Below, one piece after another: positions 22,606 to 34,819 of a DNA stretch of 64,000 nt. Position 1 is the first letter of the stretch; every line of letters begins with the position of its first letter. The notes beneath the pieces were generated by a model. It was not told where the DNA came from, searched no databases, and saw nothing but the letters and a program-made list of their open reading frames with translations. The translations under genes and the position numbers were made by a program. The DNA lies in contig OY757011.1 of assembly GCA_963580285.1 (NCBI GenBank), positions 198,107,644-198,171,643 on the forward strand, written 5' to 3'. This stretch comes from Lucinisca nassula (Eukaryota > Mollusca > Bivalvia > Lucinida > Lucinidae).

Positions 22606-22869
22606 TAGTTAATTTACTTGACAAATTATATCTTAAAATAATATCCATATATTTGGTAATTTAATCTGATCTTCTATTTGTCATTATATTACTGTTTTTA
22701 TTTAAGTTTTTGTTCTGATCAACATCCAAGTTCATGCAAGAAATAAATTCGCGTGTAATAATGATTCCTTCAAATATTTCTCAATTCGTTTATGTAGGTA
22801 GTGTTTTTCGAATATTGACATCAGATCCCATGCACTTCTTTAATACATTCAGTAACATTATACACTTAC

Positions 22870-23176
22870 TTTCTTCCCCGTTTGGTATATTCAAATTCCC
22901 CGTTTCGCATACACAATGTCCCCGTTCTGTATACACAAATATCCCCGTTCTGTATACACAATATCCCCGGTTGGTAACACACTTTAGTTCCCCATTTGGC
23001 TTGTTAAAATTCACATTGGAAATCTTAGAGTTAGGATCTTCCTTACATTCGGAACACCATCGAACCATCACAAAACCGTCACATTTTGCATCTGAGTAGC
23101 AAACGATGATCGGAAATGCTGGCACCCGATTGGTAGGTTCTGAGCCTAGGTCCCCGTTTGGAGGGTTTTACAAGTA

Positions 23177-23209
<33 letters not shown>

Positions 23210-23215
23210 TTGGGA
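22870..23215. repeat. Family E CCCCGTTTGG tandem motif, then GT/GTAT run
   Basis: Motifs 'ttccccgtttggtata', 'ccccgtttcgcatacaca' and 'ccccgttctgtatacaca' (twice) recur about every 20-26 bp at 22875-22985. Another, 'gtccccgtttggagggt', at 23151 is followed by a (GT)n(GTAT)n run to 23210. Confidence 0.65.
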
Positions 23216-23447
23216 TAATACCCCCACCTCCCTTTTAGAGAAAAAAAATGGGGAACTTATTTATAGAAATATCTAACACCTGTTCATTGCTGTTTGTTTC
23301 TGATATTCATCCTGTTGGGTGAAAGAGGGAGAGAACCAACATATTAATCTACTACACTTTGAGTCGGTACGTAGACATTACTTGTGAATAATAATACTTG
23401 TGAGTTAGCTCGGTCAGTAGAAGGCTTTGCAATGAAATGAAATTAAA

Positions 23448-23448
23448 T

Positions 23449-23503
<55 letters not shown>
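23448..23503. repeat. (GATA)n microsatellite at the LINE 3' end
   Basis: About 13 GATA units end where LINE-1 homology begins on the minus strand, so this may be the tail or the target of the LINE. Confidence 0.9.
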
Positions 23504-23504
23504 G

Positions 23505-25617
23505 GCCACAAAAAGAATTTTTTTGAGAAACATTTCAATATAACAAAATGTGTTTGAATGTTGAAATCCCTGAGGGAGGCTGTGAGGGTGTCCTTGTAGC
23601 GCTTCTTCTGTTTTGTTTGTTTGATTCGAGGTTTAACGTCCCCGTCAACACTGTAAAGATCATTTTGGAGACGTTGCTTCCAATTTTGTGGGACTTTTAC
23701 CCGACATTGAGATGAAATGACATCTCAAGCCCTGTCGCCCAATGAAACCTATAGGATTTATAAGCATGGACGGCCGACACTCACACCGCTTTGCCTGGGC
23801 AGGCTTAGATTCTCTAAGCGGTTTACCAGTTCTCGTGTGCGGGTCAGATTCAGCTCTGCGTGGTAGCATCATTCAGCTCATAATTTCTTCAAGCCCCGAT
23901 GGGCGGGGGCCGAGCGCTTCTTCTGACCGCCTTGGTTTGCCCATTTCCAGTTCTCCATAGAGAAATTTCTTTGGCAAAAGTACCTCAGGCATTCTGGTAA
24001 CATGACCTGTCCATCTTAACTGTGCTAATTTCAGAAGAGTATGTACACTTTGCATTCCTGCCCTGTTCAGTACTTCCGTGTTTGGAATCCTGTCTTGCAA
24101 CTTAATCTTTAAGAGTTTTCCAAGACAGCTAGTATGGAAGTGATTCAGTCTTATGGCGTGCCGCTGGTAAACTGTCCATGTTTCACATGCATAAAATAGT
24201 GTTGGCAGCACCACAGCTCTGTAGACTTTCAGTTTTGTGTCCAGTCGGAATCCACTTCGATCCCAGACACTACCACGTAGTCGGCCAAATGCTGCACTAG
24301 CTTTGGCAATCCTGGCGTTGACTTCATTATCAATGTGCACGGCTATTGATAGGGTGCTCCCAAGGCAGGTGAATTTGTCTACCTTTCATTGTGATGGTGG
24401 GTTCTTTGTAAGGCTTACCAGGTGCTGGCTGATAGACTGCTTCAGTCTTTTTGATGCTGATTTTGAGATCATAGCTGTCACATGAATCATATACTTGATC
24501 TATACCTTTCTGCATCTTCTCTTCTTTCTGTAGGAGCACCTTTTGCCATGTCATCAGCAAAGAGGAACTCATCTAGCACATCTGTCTGCACCTTGAATTT
24601 GGCTTGCAACCTTCTGAGATTGAAAAGCTTCCCATCAAAGCGATACCTAATAGGTATGCCATTGTCACCATCCTGGTAAGCATCTGTGAGCATGGCAGAA
24701 AACATCATGCTGAATAGTGTTGGGGCTAACACACAGCCTTGCTTGACTCCGTTTGTTACAGGGACTGGATCAGAAAACTCACCATCATTTTGGACCCGTG
24801 CAAGCATACCAACGTGGAACTGTCTCACCATTGCCATGAACTTGGTTGGACATCCATACTTCGTAATGATCTTCCAAGGGCCCTCACGACTTACTGTGTC
24901 AAATGCTTTGTTGAGGTCAACAAAGGTCATGTATAGGTCCATGGTCTGTTCCTGGCATTTCTCTTGCAGCAGCCTTGCTGTGAAGATCATGCAAATTGTT
25001 CCTCTATCCTTCCTAAACCCACACTGGCTTTCTGGTAGAAGCCCTGAATGTTCAAGATGTTCATTTAGTCGGTTAAGTAGGACTCTTCCAAGGACTTTCC
25101 AAGGAATTGAGAATAAAGAGATGCCACGGTGATTGTCACTGATCTGAGGGTTCCCTTTCCAATTGAATAGGTTGGTAATTGACGCATCCTTGAATTCTTG
25201 AGGGTGGGTTTCTTTTCTCTACATAATGTGAAATAACCATGTCAACTTCTTTGCAACTGGAGTAACACCTGCTTTGTAAATCTCGGCAGGTATTGCATCT
25301 GGTCCTGGAGCTTGTCAGATGGCAGAAGTTTTATTGCTTTCACTGTTTCAGTAACGGTTGGGAACTTGTCAAGCAGCAGATTACATTCAACCTGTGGTAG
25401 TCTGTTGATAGCATCATCATTAATAGGGGATGGCCGATTAAGAACGCTATCAAAGTTCTCAGCTTATCTTTTCATGATAGCCTCTTTGTCAGTCATAAGA
25501 CTAGTTCCACCTGCATTGAGGCGAGGAGTGGTTCCTGAGCTCTGGGGACCATAAACAGTCTTTAGTGCATCAAAGAACTTCTTCATATCCTTTCTGTCTG
25601 CAAAGGACTGGATTTTA
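23505..25617 (-). mobile_element. Truncated non-LTR retrotransposon (LINE-1 of this window)
   Basis: The minus-strand coding remnant is broken into frames at 25464-25655, 24487-24990, 24330-24572 and 23873-24340. Order: linker, reverse transcriptase fingers/palm ('FVDLNKAFDTVSREG', 'NGVKQGCVLAPTLFS'), catalytic 'LFADDM' (about 24550), thumb, then a C-terminal region with 'LPTLFYACETWTVYQRH' and 'LRWTGHVTRMPE'. The endonuclease domain and everything 5' of it are missing; coding homology begins abruptly at 25617 against the 574-bp array. The original C-terminal end continues past the SINE inserted at 23611-23912. The family looks RTE-like, but I cannot fix the clade. Frameshifts and truncation make it inactive. 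Confidence 0.87.
23611..23912 (-). mobile_element. Family C SINE nested inside LINE-1
   Basis: Full-length family C copy flanked by a perfect 13 bp duplication 'agcgcttcttctg' (23598-23610 and 23913-23925). LINE-1 coding sequence lies on both sides, so C inserted after the LINE. Confidence 0.93.
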
Positions 25618-28600
25618 TCAGCCGTTTCGGTTTCAGAACTTTGTGGTTTAGACACACTGATGAAGATTAAATATCAGAAAGGACTCTGTGTCACTAAATG
25701 TGGTATAAATACGCCTTAATTGCAACCACAGGGTCGGTATCTTTGCTGGTGGATGATTCGTTCGTCCCCGAGGGTATCATCCACTAAGTATCAGTTCCTT
25801 AGTGCTGAGGTTGATACTGCGGTGTTGACGTCAGCACTCAAGTACTGATTGAAATAACTATACTATACCTTTAACTTTTGAAGTATAAAATTCTACTTTT
25901 TCAAAAACAAAGACTGACTTGTCAGGTGAGACATGTATCTTAGCGAATTTGGTTGCCACTTTTTGTTATGTTTTAAATTTTGCAAGTCTCGCTACTTTGG
26001 ACATCTCCTTCCTGATGCCGGGGACTTCCGTGGAGTGCGGGCCATGTTTGCTGATGTTGGCTCGGTGGGGGACGCCTAAAAGCTCGCGGGTGTGCGTCTT
26101 TTGCCTGATGCCTCCAGTTGACCTGTCTCATGAGCTACGTCGGTCTGTGTGTGCTCGGAAGGATGTGCTGTGTTTGCCGGGTCTTGTCCGTCATCCGTTT
26201 CGGTTACAAAACTTTGGCATTGAGACACATTGATGAAGATTAAATATCAGAAAGGCCTATGTGTCATTAAATTTGGTATAGTTACGCCTTAATATCAACC
26301 ACTGGGTCGGTATCGCTGCTGGTGGATGATTCGTCGGTCCCCGAGGGTATCATCAGCTCAGTATCAGTTCCTTAGTGCTGAGGTTGATACTGCGGTGTTG
26401 ACGTCAGTACTCAAGTACTGATTTAAATAACTTTATTATATCTTTAATTTTTGCAGTATAAATTTCTAATTTTTCTAAATCTAAGACTGACTTGTCAGGT
26501 GGGACATGTATCTTAGCGGATTTGGTTGCCACTTTTTGTAATATTTTATAATTATCAAGTCTCGCTTCTTTGTACATCTCCTTCCTGATGCCCGGGACTT
26601 CCGTGGAGTGTGGGTCATTTTTGCTGATGTTGGCTCGGTGGGGGTCGCCTATAATTCCGCGGGTGGGCGACTCTTGCCTGATGCCTCCAGTTGACCTGTC
26701 TCATGCGCAATGTCGGTTGATGTGTACTCGGAGGGGGCTGTGCTGTATTTGCCGGGACTTGTCCATCATCCGTTTCGGTTTCAGAACTTTGGGGTTTAGA
26801 CACACTAATGATGATTAAATATCAGAAAGGCCTCTGTGTCACTAAATTTGGTATAGTTACGCCTTAATTGCAACCACTGGGTCGGTATCTCTGCTGGTGG
26901 ATGATTCGTTCGTCCCCGAGGGTATCATCAGCTCAGTATCAGTTCCTATGTGCAGAGGTTGATACTGCGGTGTTGACGTCAGCACTCAAGTACTGATCTC
27001 AATAACTATATTATATCTTTAACTTTTGCAGTATAAAATTCTAATTTTTCTAAATCTAAGACTGACTTGTCAGGTGGGACATGTATCTTAGCGGATTTGG
27101 TTGCCACTTTTTGAAATATTTTATAATTATCAAGTCTCGCTTCTTTGTACATCTCCTTCCTGATGCCCGGGACTTCCGTGGAGTGTTGGTCATTTTTGCT
27201 GATGTTGGCTTGGTGGGGGTCGCCTATAATTCCGCGGGTGGGCGACTCTTGCCTGATGCCTCCAGTTGACCTGTCTCATGCGCTATGTCGGTTGATGTGT
27301 ACTCGGAGGGGGCTGTGCTGTATTTGCCGGGTCTTGTCCATCATCCGTTTCGGTTTCAGAACTTTGGGGTTTAGACACACTAATGATGATTAAATATCAA
27401 AAAGGCCTCTGTGTCACTAAATTTGGTATAGTTACGCCTTAATTGCAACCACTGGGTCGGTATCTCTGCTAGTGGATGATTCGTCGGTCCCCGAGGGTAT
27501 CATCAGCTCAGTATCAGTTCCTTAGTGCTGAGGTTGATACTGCGGTGTTGACGTCAGTACTCAAGTACTGATTTAAATAACTATACTATATCTTTAATTT
27601 TCGCAGTATAAATTTCTAATTTTTCTAAATCTAAGACTGACTTGTCAGGTGGGACATGTATCTTAGCGGATTTGGTTCCCACTTTTTGTAATATTTTAAA
27701 ATTATCAAGTGTCGCTACTTTGGACATCTCCTTCCTGATGCCCGGGACTTCCGTGGAGTGTGGGTCATTTTTGCTGATGTTGGCTCGGTGGGGGTCACCT
27801 ATAAGTCCGCGGGTGGGCGACTCTTGCCTGATGCCTCCAGTTGACCTTATTCATGCGCTATGTCGGTTGATGTGTACTCGGAGGGGGATGTGCTGTATTT
27901 GCCGGGTCTTGTCCATCATCCGTTTCGGTTTCAGAACTTTGGGGTTTAGACACACTAATGATGATTAAATATCAGAAAGGCCTCTGTGTCACTAAATTTG
28001 GTATAGTTACGCCTTAATTGCAACCACTGGGTCGGTATCTCTGCTGGTGGATGATTCGTTCGTCCCCGAGGGTATCATCAGCTCAGTATCAGTTCCTATG
28101 TGCAGAGGTTGATACTGCGGTGTTGACGTCAGCACTCAAGTACTGATCTCAATAACTATATTATATCTTTAACTTTTGCAGTATAAAATTCTAATTTTTC
28201 TAAAACTAAGACTGACTTGTCAGGTGAGACATATATCTTAGCGGATTTGGTTGCCACTTTTTGTTATGATTTAAATTTTGCAAGTCTCTCTACTTTGGAC
28301 ATCTCCTTCCTGATGCCCGGGACTTCCGTGGAGTGCGGGTCATGTTTGCTGATGTTGGCTCGGTGGGGGACGCCTATAAGTCCGCGGGTGGGCGTCTCTT
28401 GCTTGATGCCTCCAGTTGACCTGTCTCATGCGCTACGTCGGTTGATGTGTGCTCGGAGGGGGTGTGCTGTGTTTGCCGGGTCTTGTCCATCATCCGTTTC
28501 GGTTTCAGGACTTTGAGGTTTAGACACACTGATGAAGATTAAATATCAGAAAGTCTCTGTGTCACTAAATTTGGTGTAGTTACGCCTTAATTGCAACCAC

Positions 28601-29735
28601 TGGGTCGGTATCTCTGCTGCTGGATGTTTCGTTCGTCCCCGAGGGTATCATCAGCTAAGTATCAGTTCCGTAGTGCTGAGGTTGATACTGCGGTGTTGAC
28701 GTCAGTACCCAAGTACTTATTTAAATAACTATATTATATCTTTAATTTTTGCAGTAAAAATTTCTAATTTTTCTAAATCTAAGACTGACTTGGCAGGTGT
28801 GACATGTATCTTAGCGGATTTGGTTGCCACTTTTTGTAATATTTTAAACTTTTCAAGTCTCGCTACTTTGGACATCTCATTCCTGATGCCAGGGACGTCC
28901 GTGAAGTGTGGGCCATGTTTGCTGATGTTGGTTCGGTGGGAGACGCCTAAAAGTCCGCGGGTGTGCGTCTCTTGCCTGATACCTCCAGTTGACCTGTCTC
29001 ATGAGCTACGTCGGTCGGTGTGTGCTCGGAGGGGGATGTGCTGTGTTTGCCGGGTCTTGCCCGTCATCCGTTTTGGTTACAAAACTTTAGGGTTGAGACA
29101 CACTGATGAAGATTAAATATCAAAAAGGCCTCTGTGCCACTAAATTTGGTATAGTTACGCCTTAATTGCAACCACTGGGTTGGTATTTCTGCTGGTGGAT
29201 GATAGGGTATCATCAGCTCAGCATCAGTTCCTTAGTGCTGAGGTTGAAACTGCGGTGTTGACGTTAGTACTCAAGTACTGATTTAAATAACTACATGTAT
29301 ATTATATCTTTATTTTTTGCAGTATAAATTTCTATTTTTTCTAAAACTAAGACTGACTTGTCAGGATGGACATGTATCTTAGCGGATTTGGTTGCCACTT
29401 TTTGTAATATTTAAAACTTTTCAAGTCTCGCTACTTTGGACATCTCCTTCCTGAAGCCCGGCCCTTCCGTGGAGTGTGGGCCATGTTTGCTGATGTTGGC
29501 TCGGTGGGGGACGCCTATAAGTTCGCGAGTGTGCGTGTCTCTTGCCTGATGCCTCCAGCTGACATGTCCCATGAGCTACGGCGGTCGGTGTGTGCTCGGA
29601 GGGGGATGTGCTGTGTTTGCTGTATCTTGGCCTTCGTCCGTTTCGGTTACAAAACTTTAGGGTTGAGACAACCTGATGAAGATCACATAATAGAAAGGCA
29701 TCTGTGTCACTAAATTTGGTATCGTTACGCCTTAA
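25618..29735. repeat. Seven-copy tandem array, ~574-bp unit
   Basis: The marker 'aagactgacttgtcaggtg' (or a close variant) occurs at about 25909, 26483, 27057, 27632, 28207, 28781 and 29348; spacing is 574-575 bp except the last (~567). Each unit also has 'gccttaattgcaaccactgg', 'gtatcatcagctcagtatca' and 'ttgacctgtctcatg'. Plus-strand frames of 82-108 codons recur at the same phase of most units (ending at 26233, 26818, 27393, 27968, 28516, 29116). I do not recognise a product. The left edge joins LINE-1 and the right edge joins LINE-2. Confidence 0.93.
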
Positions 29736-31457
29736 ACAATCGTTCTATTCAGAAACCATCAAAGGAAATCGGAACAAAACCTAAACTGCTATGGAAGCAC
29801 CATCATGGCCTCTCCAATGAAAAAGAAACAACAAAGTCCTCTCCTAATTGACACAAATGGCGTTCCAGGCATGGGTCCAGTGAAAACTGCAGACTCTTTT
29901 AATGATTTCTTTCTATCAGTCTTCGAGGAATACACTTCTAAATCAGGGACCAAATATACTTCTAAATCAGGGACTCAAATGAAACACTAAAAATACAGAT
30001 ACAAAGCAAAATTTCATCAGATACAAATTTTATAATACCAACCATGCTAGTTTTGTTAAAAACAATGATCATCACTAGAAACTGACAAAGCCACTGGGCT
30101 TGATGGACTTGGTACAAAATATCTAAAACTAGGTAAAGATATCATTCAATCTCCCCTAACCAAGATTTTCTACCTCAGTATTAAAACTGGGTTCTTTCCG
30201 GACAGGACCAAGAAGGCTAAAGTTACTCCCTGCTTCAAAAAGGGGACAGAAGTGACAAAACCAAGTTCAGACCAATATCTTTACTCCTAGCAGTGTTAAA
30301 AATAATTGAGGCATGTGAGTGAACATTTGAAAATATATTTGAATACTCAACAGCTTTTATTTGATCGCCAGTCTGGGTTCAGAAGCACTCATTCATGTGA
30401 AACTGCTCTCACAGCCATCATTGATGACTGGATAACTGCCATTGATAATAATGAAATAGTAGGTACAGTCTGTCATGACCTATAAAAAGCGTTTGACCTT
30501 GTTGACCATGACATGTTACTTGATAAATTACAATGCTACCAGTTCAATGCAAACTCATTAAAACGGCTTGAGTCATACCTCCAAAAACGATATCAACAAG
30601 TGTCTATTTCTGGCAAAGTATCAGCAACTAAACATATAAAACCGTGGATTACTCAAGGATCTGTTCTAGGGCCCCTCTTATTCTTGATTTGCTTGAATGA
30701 CCTTGCTTAATGACTTCTTTGCTGATGATGCAACGATGTCAGTGACAGGTACTTCTGTGGAGAACATTTCCCAGGAATTAGGCAATGGTATGGCACGTGT
30801 CACCGAGTAGTGTAGCTGCAACAAAATGGTGGTGAACACAAATAAGACTAAAGCTATGATAGTCTCAACAGCTCAGAGGAAGTCTACCCTAAATTGTAGG
30901 GAGTTCAGCGTCAAGCCTCTATTCAGCTCTCTGATAAAAAAACTACTTAGCATAGCTGCTGACAGTTCACTGAAATGGTCTGACCAAGTAGAAACAACAC
31001 AGACACTGTTATTTTCAGCTGTATCTTCTTGCACGTATCACAGCGTATTTGAACATACATTCTCGAAAACTGTTCCTTAATGTGTAAATTCTTCCCCATT
31101 TTGACGATTGCACAATCTGGGGAAATTGCAGTGCTACAGACATTGAAAAAGTCATTAAGATTCAAAAATGTGCAACAAGATTAATCGTAGATACAGATAT
31201 AAACACTCCATCAAATGACCTGTGCACAGCTTTCGGATGGATCCGATTGATGAAAGACTTACCTATCACAATGCAATTTGATGTATAAAGCAATGCATTA
31301 TCTGTCTCTTTCATATATAAGCAATAAATTGACACACGCTCAGAGTATACAACAAGTAAATTTAAGATCATCAGCTAGCTCAACTCTGTACATTCCAAAA
31401 CCAAACCTCGAAATCTTTCGAAAGAGTCTAGCATACAATGGGCTAAATCATGCTCAA
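29736..31457 (+). mobile_element. Truncated non-LTR retrotransposon (LINE-2, CR1/jockey-like)
   Basis: Broken coding sequence in three frames. Recognisable RT blocks are 'DKATGLDGLGTKYLKL' (~30090), 'KAFDLVDHDMLLDKL' (~30488), 'TQGSVLGPLLFLI' (~30650) and the catalytic 'FFADDA' (~30714). A C-terminal block with 'RLIVDTDINTP' and 'SYISNKLTH' follows. The endonuclease part is missing, so it is 5'-truncated. The 3' end runs into the minisatellite at 31458. The CR1/jockey assignment rests on the 'GSVLGPLLFL..LNDL' pattern. Confidence 0.82.
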
Positions 31458-32755
31458 TGTCCCCTAACCACAGTATCCCCTAACTGCACTGTTCCCTGGC
31501 CTCGTTGTCCCCTTGTTCCAGTCTCCTCAGACCTCAACGTTCCCAGGCCTCAATGTCCCCTGATCTCCGTGGCCCCTGATCTCCGTGGCCCCTGATCTAA
31601 GTGTCACCTGACCTAAGTTTCCCCTGGCCTAAATGTCCCTGACCTCATTGTCCTCAGATCTCAGTGTCCTCTGGCCTCGGGGTCCCCTGGCCTCAGTGTA
31701 CCCTGGCCTAAGTGTCCCCTGACCTCAGTGCCCTCCTGATGTAAAGTAGAAGTAAAACAAAGATCAGGAATTGATACAATTAACTTACTCCATCCATAAA
31801 AGACACCAAAGGGAAAGAAATACAAACATTAAGCGACCAGACCACAATGGAAACCTAAACAAAGGAAGGCCATAAGGACAGTTACTTTCCCACAAAATGG
31901 CCATATGGCCATCCAAAATTAAAAGACACAAGTGATACACACAGTAAGTAACAAACAACAACATAATTAAATCGCCACAGAAGAGCCGCCTTGGAACGGT
32001 CAGTGGAAGATTTCCACTGGGGGGTGGGGGGGGGGTGGGCTTAAATCGATTTTATGTGGCCACAATCCTCGCCCTTACTTCCGTCGCGTTTTAGACAAAT
32101 AATTTGTTCAGTCCGCATGAAGGCCTCCTAACTCCCGGCCTAAGTCTCCCTGAGCTTAGTGTCCTCTGACCCCAGTGTCCCCTGGCCTCAGTGCCCTCTG
32201 ACCTAAATGTATCCTGACCACAGCGTCCCTTGACCTGAGTTTTCCCCGGCCTAAATCTCCTTGGCCTCAGTGTCCCCTGACTTCAGTATCTTCTGACTTC
32301 AGTCTCCTCTGACCCCAGTGTCTCCTGATCTAGTGTCCACTGACCTCGGTGTACCCTGACCTCAGTGCTCCCTGCCCTCAGTGGCCCCTGGCCTCAGTGG
32401 CCCCTGGCCTCAATGTACACTGGCCTCAGACTACCCTGCCCTCAATGTACACTGGCCTCAGTGCTCACTAGCCACAGTGTCCCCTGGCCTCAGTGTACCC
32501 TTTTCTCATTGCCCCTGGCCTCAGTGTCCCCTTGCCTCAGCGTCCCCTGACCTCAGTGTCCCCTGGTCTCATTCCCCCCCCCCCCCCCAGCCTCAGTGCT
32601 TCTTGGCCTCAGTGTCCCATGACCTCAGTTTCCCCTGGCCTTAGTGTCCATTGACTTCAGTGTCCCCTGGCCTCAGTGCTCCCTGGCCTTAATGTCCCCT
32701 GACCTCAGTGTTCACTGGTCTCAGTGTTCCCTGGCCACAGTGTCCCCTGGACTTG
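31458..32755 (+). repeat. Pyrimidine-rich minisatellite, ~17-bp unit, interrupted by family B
   Basis: The consensus unit is close to 'cctcagtgtcccctggc', repeated with variation at 31458-31737 and 32138-32755. The plus strand is strongly C/T rich, and a C run lies at 32575-32588. Proline/serine/leucine-rich open frames here follow from the repeat. Confidence 0.92.
31738..32137 (+). repeat. Family B element inside the minisatellite
   Basis: The copy begins 'agtagaagtaaaacaaagat' and ends 'catgaaggcctcctaact'. Its sequence is close to the copies at 44209-44722 and 59283-59806, so these three form a young subfamily. It carries an expanded G tract at 32021-32039, where the 44209 copy has only six Gs. 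Confidence 0.85.
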
Positions 32756-32979
32756 CGCTATGAGTAACATACAATGGCTCGAACTACCGCAGTCTCGACC
32801 ACATTTTCTTGGTTCCAAGGCTGTACGATCTATTGAAGTTTGCTATATTTAAAGACATTGATGATTCAATCTTTTCTGAAAGAAAACATTGAAACATATA
32901 CTTACACCGCTTTTAAAATAATGATAAAATACACATTTGCATACTTCATGGTAACATGTCTGTTTGTTTAAAGCACCCG

Positions 32980-33262
32980 TAAAACCCCGCTGTATATAAC
33001 GAAAACTGGGTTTTACAGAACCACACATTATATAACGAAAACCCGGGTTTAAAGGGGTACACATTATTTTCTTATTTCTGCAGACGGTTCTAAGGGAGCA
33101 TCCACACCTATGCTTGGAATATGAATAAGCAAAGTATCGCAAATGTTCATAAAATTAACTCTTTTGAAGATGAATAAGTGCGCTATGCCATATGTGTTAT
33201 CGTATGAACGTCTGGTACCAGCCGTTCATACGATAACACATATGGCATAGTGCACTCATTAT
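32980..33262. repeat. Family F remnant with a 34-bp-arm palindrome
   Basis: 'aaaccccgctgtatataacg' and 'tgggttttacag' pairs (32981-33060) are followed by 'gcagacggttctaa'. A palindrome at 33177-33256 has arms that match at 33 of 34 positions, with a 12 bp loop. Its arm ('acgataacacatatggcata') resembles the start of the family F copies at 35674 and 39621. Confidence 0.72.
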
Positions 33263-33307
33263 AACAAATGAACTGGGGAACAGTCGGTCGTGTGTGATTA
33301 GCAAACT

Positions 33308-33500
33308 AGAAGTGAAGGTCGACACATTATCCCACACCTTCCATCAGTGACAGCGAAGGGAAAGAAACATAAACAAGAAATAACTAGACCCTAATGGAAA
33401 CATCAATAGCGGAACGCCAAAAGGACAGTTACTTTCCCCCAAAATGGCCAACTGGCTATCCAAAACAAAAGGATATAATAAGCGATACACACATACAAAG
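33308..33500 (+). repeat. Family B fragment
   Basis: Outer part of a family B copy, from 'tagaagtgaaggtcgaca' to 'ggatataataagcgatacac'. The remainder of the element is absent. Confidence 0.72.
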
Positions 33501-33776
33501 ACTCACATCCTTCCACTGCATCTATCATGTTTGGTTCGAGTCATAGCCCATAGCTCTCTGGACACTCCACGGGGGTACAGATGACTCATGCGAGTTTATA
33601 GAATCCAGATCAGACTGCGCGAATGCGGAGCTGATCTGTGTCTTCATTAGTAGTACAGGTATTTTTGTAGCTTTTTGTAAATATGTCAGGCGATTAGAGT
33701 GTAGCTGTGCTCTTTTATGTGTGACGTGAAGTTCATGTGTAGGACAAGCAACCGTTATGTTCATTTTGTTTTGCAG

Positions 33777-33832
33777 GAAGAACAACTTTGCCTCCGGTTA
33801 CAAAACAACGAAAAGCACAGACTCTGCCAAAG
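33777..33832 (+). CDS. Probable upstream exon of the METTL24-like gene
   Basis: A 56 bp open segment is bordered by a good acceptor ('ttttgttttgcag', ending 33776) and a donor GTAAAA (33833). Entering with one base of a split codon, it encodes 18 residues ('RTTLPPVTKQRKAQTLPK') and leaves in phase 0, which is what the next exon at 40256 needs. A proline/lysine-rich stretch fits the variable stalk between the N-terminal anchor and the catalytic domain in this family. The assignment rests on splice sites and phase alone, since this region is not conserved. I could not find the first exon with the start codon; it may lie to the left, or beyond what can be recognised by eye. Confidence 0.45.
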
Positions 33833-33883
33833 GTAAAACAGCGCACCTTCCTATAACGCGCCGAGATATCAACCTTTGTTTTC

Positions 33884-34497
33884 GCTTAAATATGTTCTAT
33901 AAAAGGGTTACCCTTTGGAAGCAAGGAATACACCATAGAACTGAAAAATATGGAGTGTGCATTTTTTTGGGCCAGACTAGCTAGTTTCTGCCAATTAGGC
34001 CTCATCGGTGACCCTCAATTATTTTCAAAATTCCACAATGGAATCAATGATCCTAAAGGACAAGAAAATATAAACTACACTATGATGTAGGGCAGGGAGA
34101 CTTTTTACGACCGCCACACATTCCCAGACACCAGCTGTAGTGACTTTAAATATGTTCTATAAAAGGGTTACCCTTTGGAAGCAAGGAATACACCATAGAA
34201 CTGAAAAATATGGAGTGTGCATGTTTTCTGGGCCAGACTAGCTAGTTTCGGCCAATTAGGCCTCATCGGTGACCCTCAATTATTTTCAAAATTCCACAGT
34301 GGAATCAATGATCCTAAAGTACAAGAAAATATAAACTACACTATGATGTAGGGCAGGGAGACTTTTTACGGCCGCCACACATTCCCAGACACCAGCTGTA
34401 GTGACTTTAAATATGTTCTATAAAAGGGTTACCCTTTGGAAGCAAGGAATACACCAAATAACTAAAAATATGGAGTGTGCATGTTTTCTGGGCCAAA
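33884..34497 (+). repeat. Family D tandem repeat, ~259-bp unit
   Basis: Units start 'ttaaatatgttctataaaag' at about 33886, 34148 and 34406 (the third is partial). They share 'gggccagactagctagtttc', 'ggaatcaatgatcctaaag' and 'ccagctgtagtgac'. The same family occurs at 37031-37355 (minus) and 55473-55938. Confidence 0.88.
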
Positions 34498-34711
34498 TAA
34501 GATCACAAGTATTGCACCGTGCGAAGACTAAGCATCCGCGCTGATCCAAGTGCTTCTCCATTGCGAAAAAAGCCTATATGAGCCCCGCCAAGCGAATTTG
34601 TGTCTTCGAGCATTCCGAAATGACAAATTTTAACTGCGCATGCCCGGCCATTCAGAGGGGCCAGGGATATGGCTTTCTGTCTGACTGTTCCTCTTGATTC
34701 ACTGGTTGTAT

Positions 34712-34779
34712 GAGCGAGCAGCGAAGATTCTGGCGAGACTGCGCGGATGCGCAGGCTCGCCTGAACCTTCGCTGCTCGC
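34712..34779. repeat. Inverted repeat (hairpin), ~30-bp arms
   Basis: The left arm 'gcgagcagcgaag' continues to 'ggcgagactgcgc', and the right arm is the near reverse complement ending 'ccttcgctgctcgc'. A smaller related hairpin ('gatcag..ctgcgc') is near 33606-33636. Confidence 0.65.
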
Positions 34780-34819
34780 ATAGGCGATAAGTACCAAAAT
34801 CGCTTGACGGGGCCCATAT

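Noticed and set aside
25618..29735. CRISPR-like array
   Set aside because: Units are 574 bp, directly tandem, without short repeats separated by unique spacers, and the context is eukaryotic.
32365..32644. Proline/serine-rich protein
   Set aside because: The frame follows a 17 bp minisatellite, and other frames are equally open.
33757..33984. 75-codon open frame starting at 33757
   Set aside because: It crosses a splice donor and runs into family D; the 56 bp exon reading inside it is better supported by phase.
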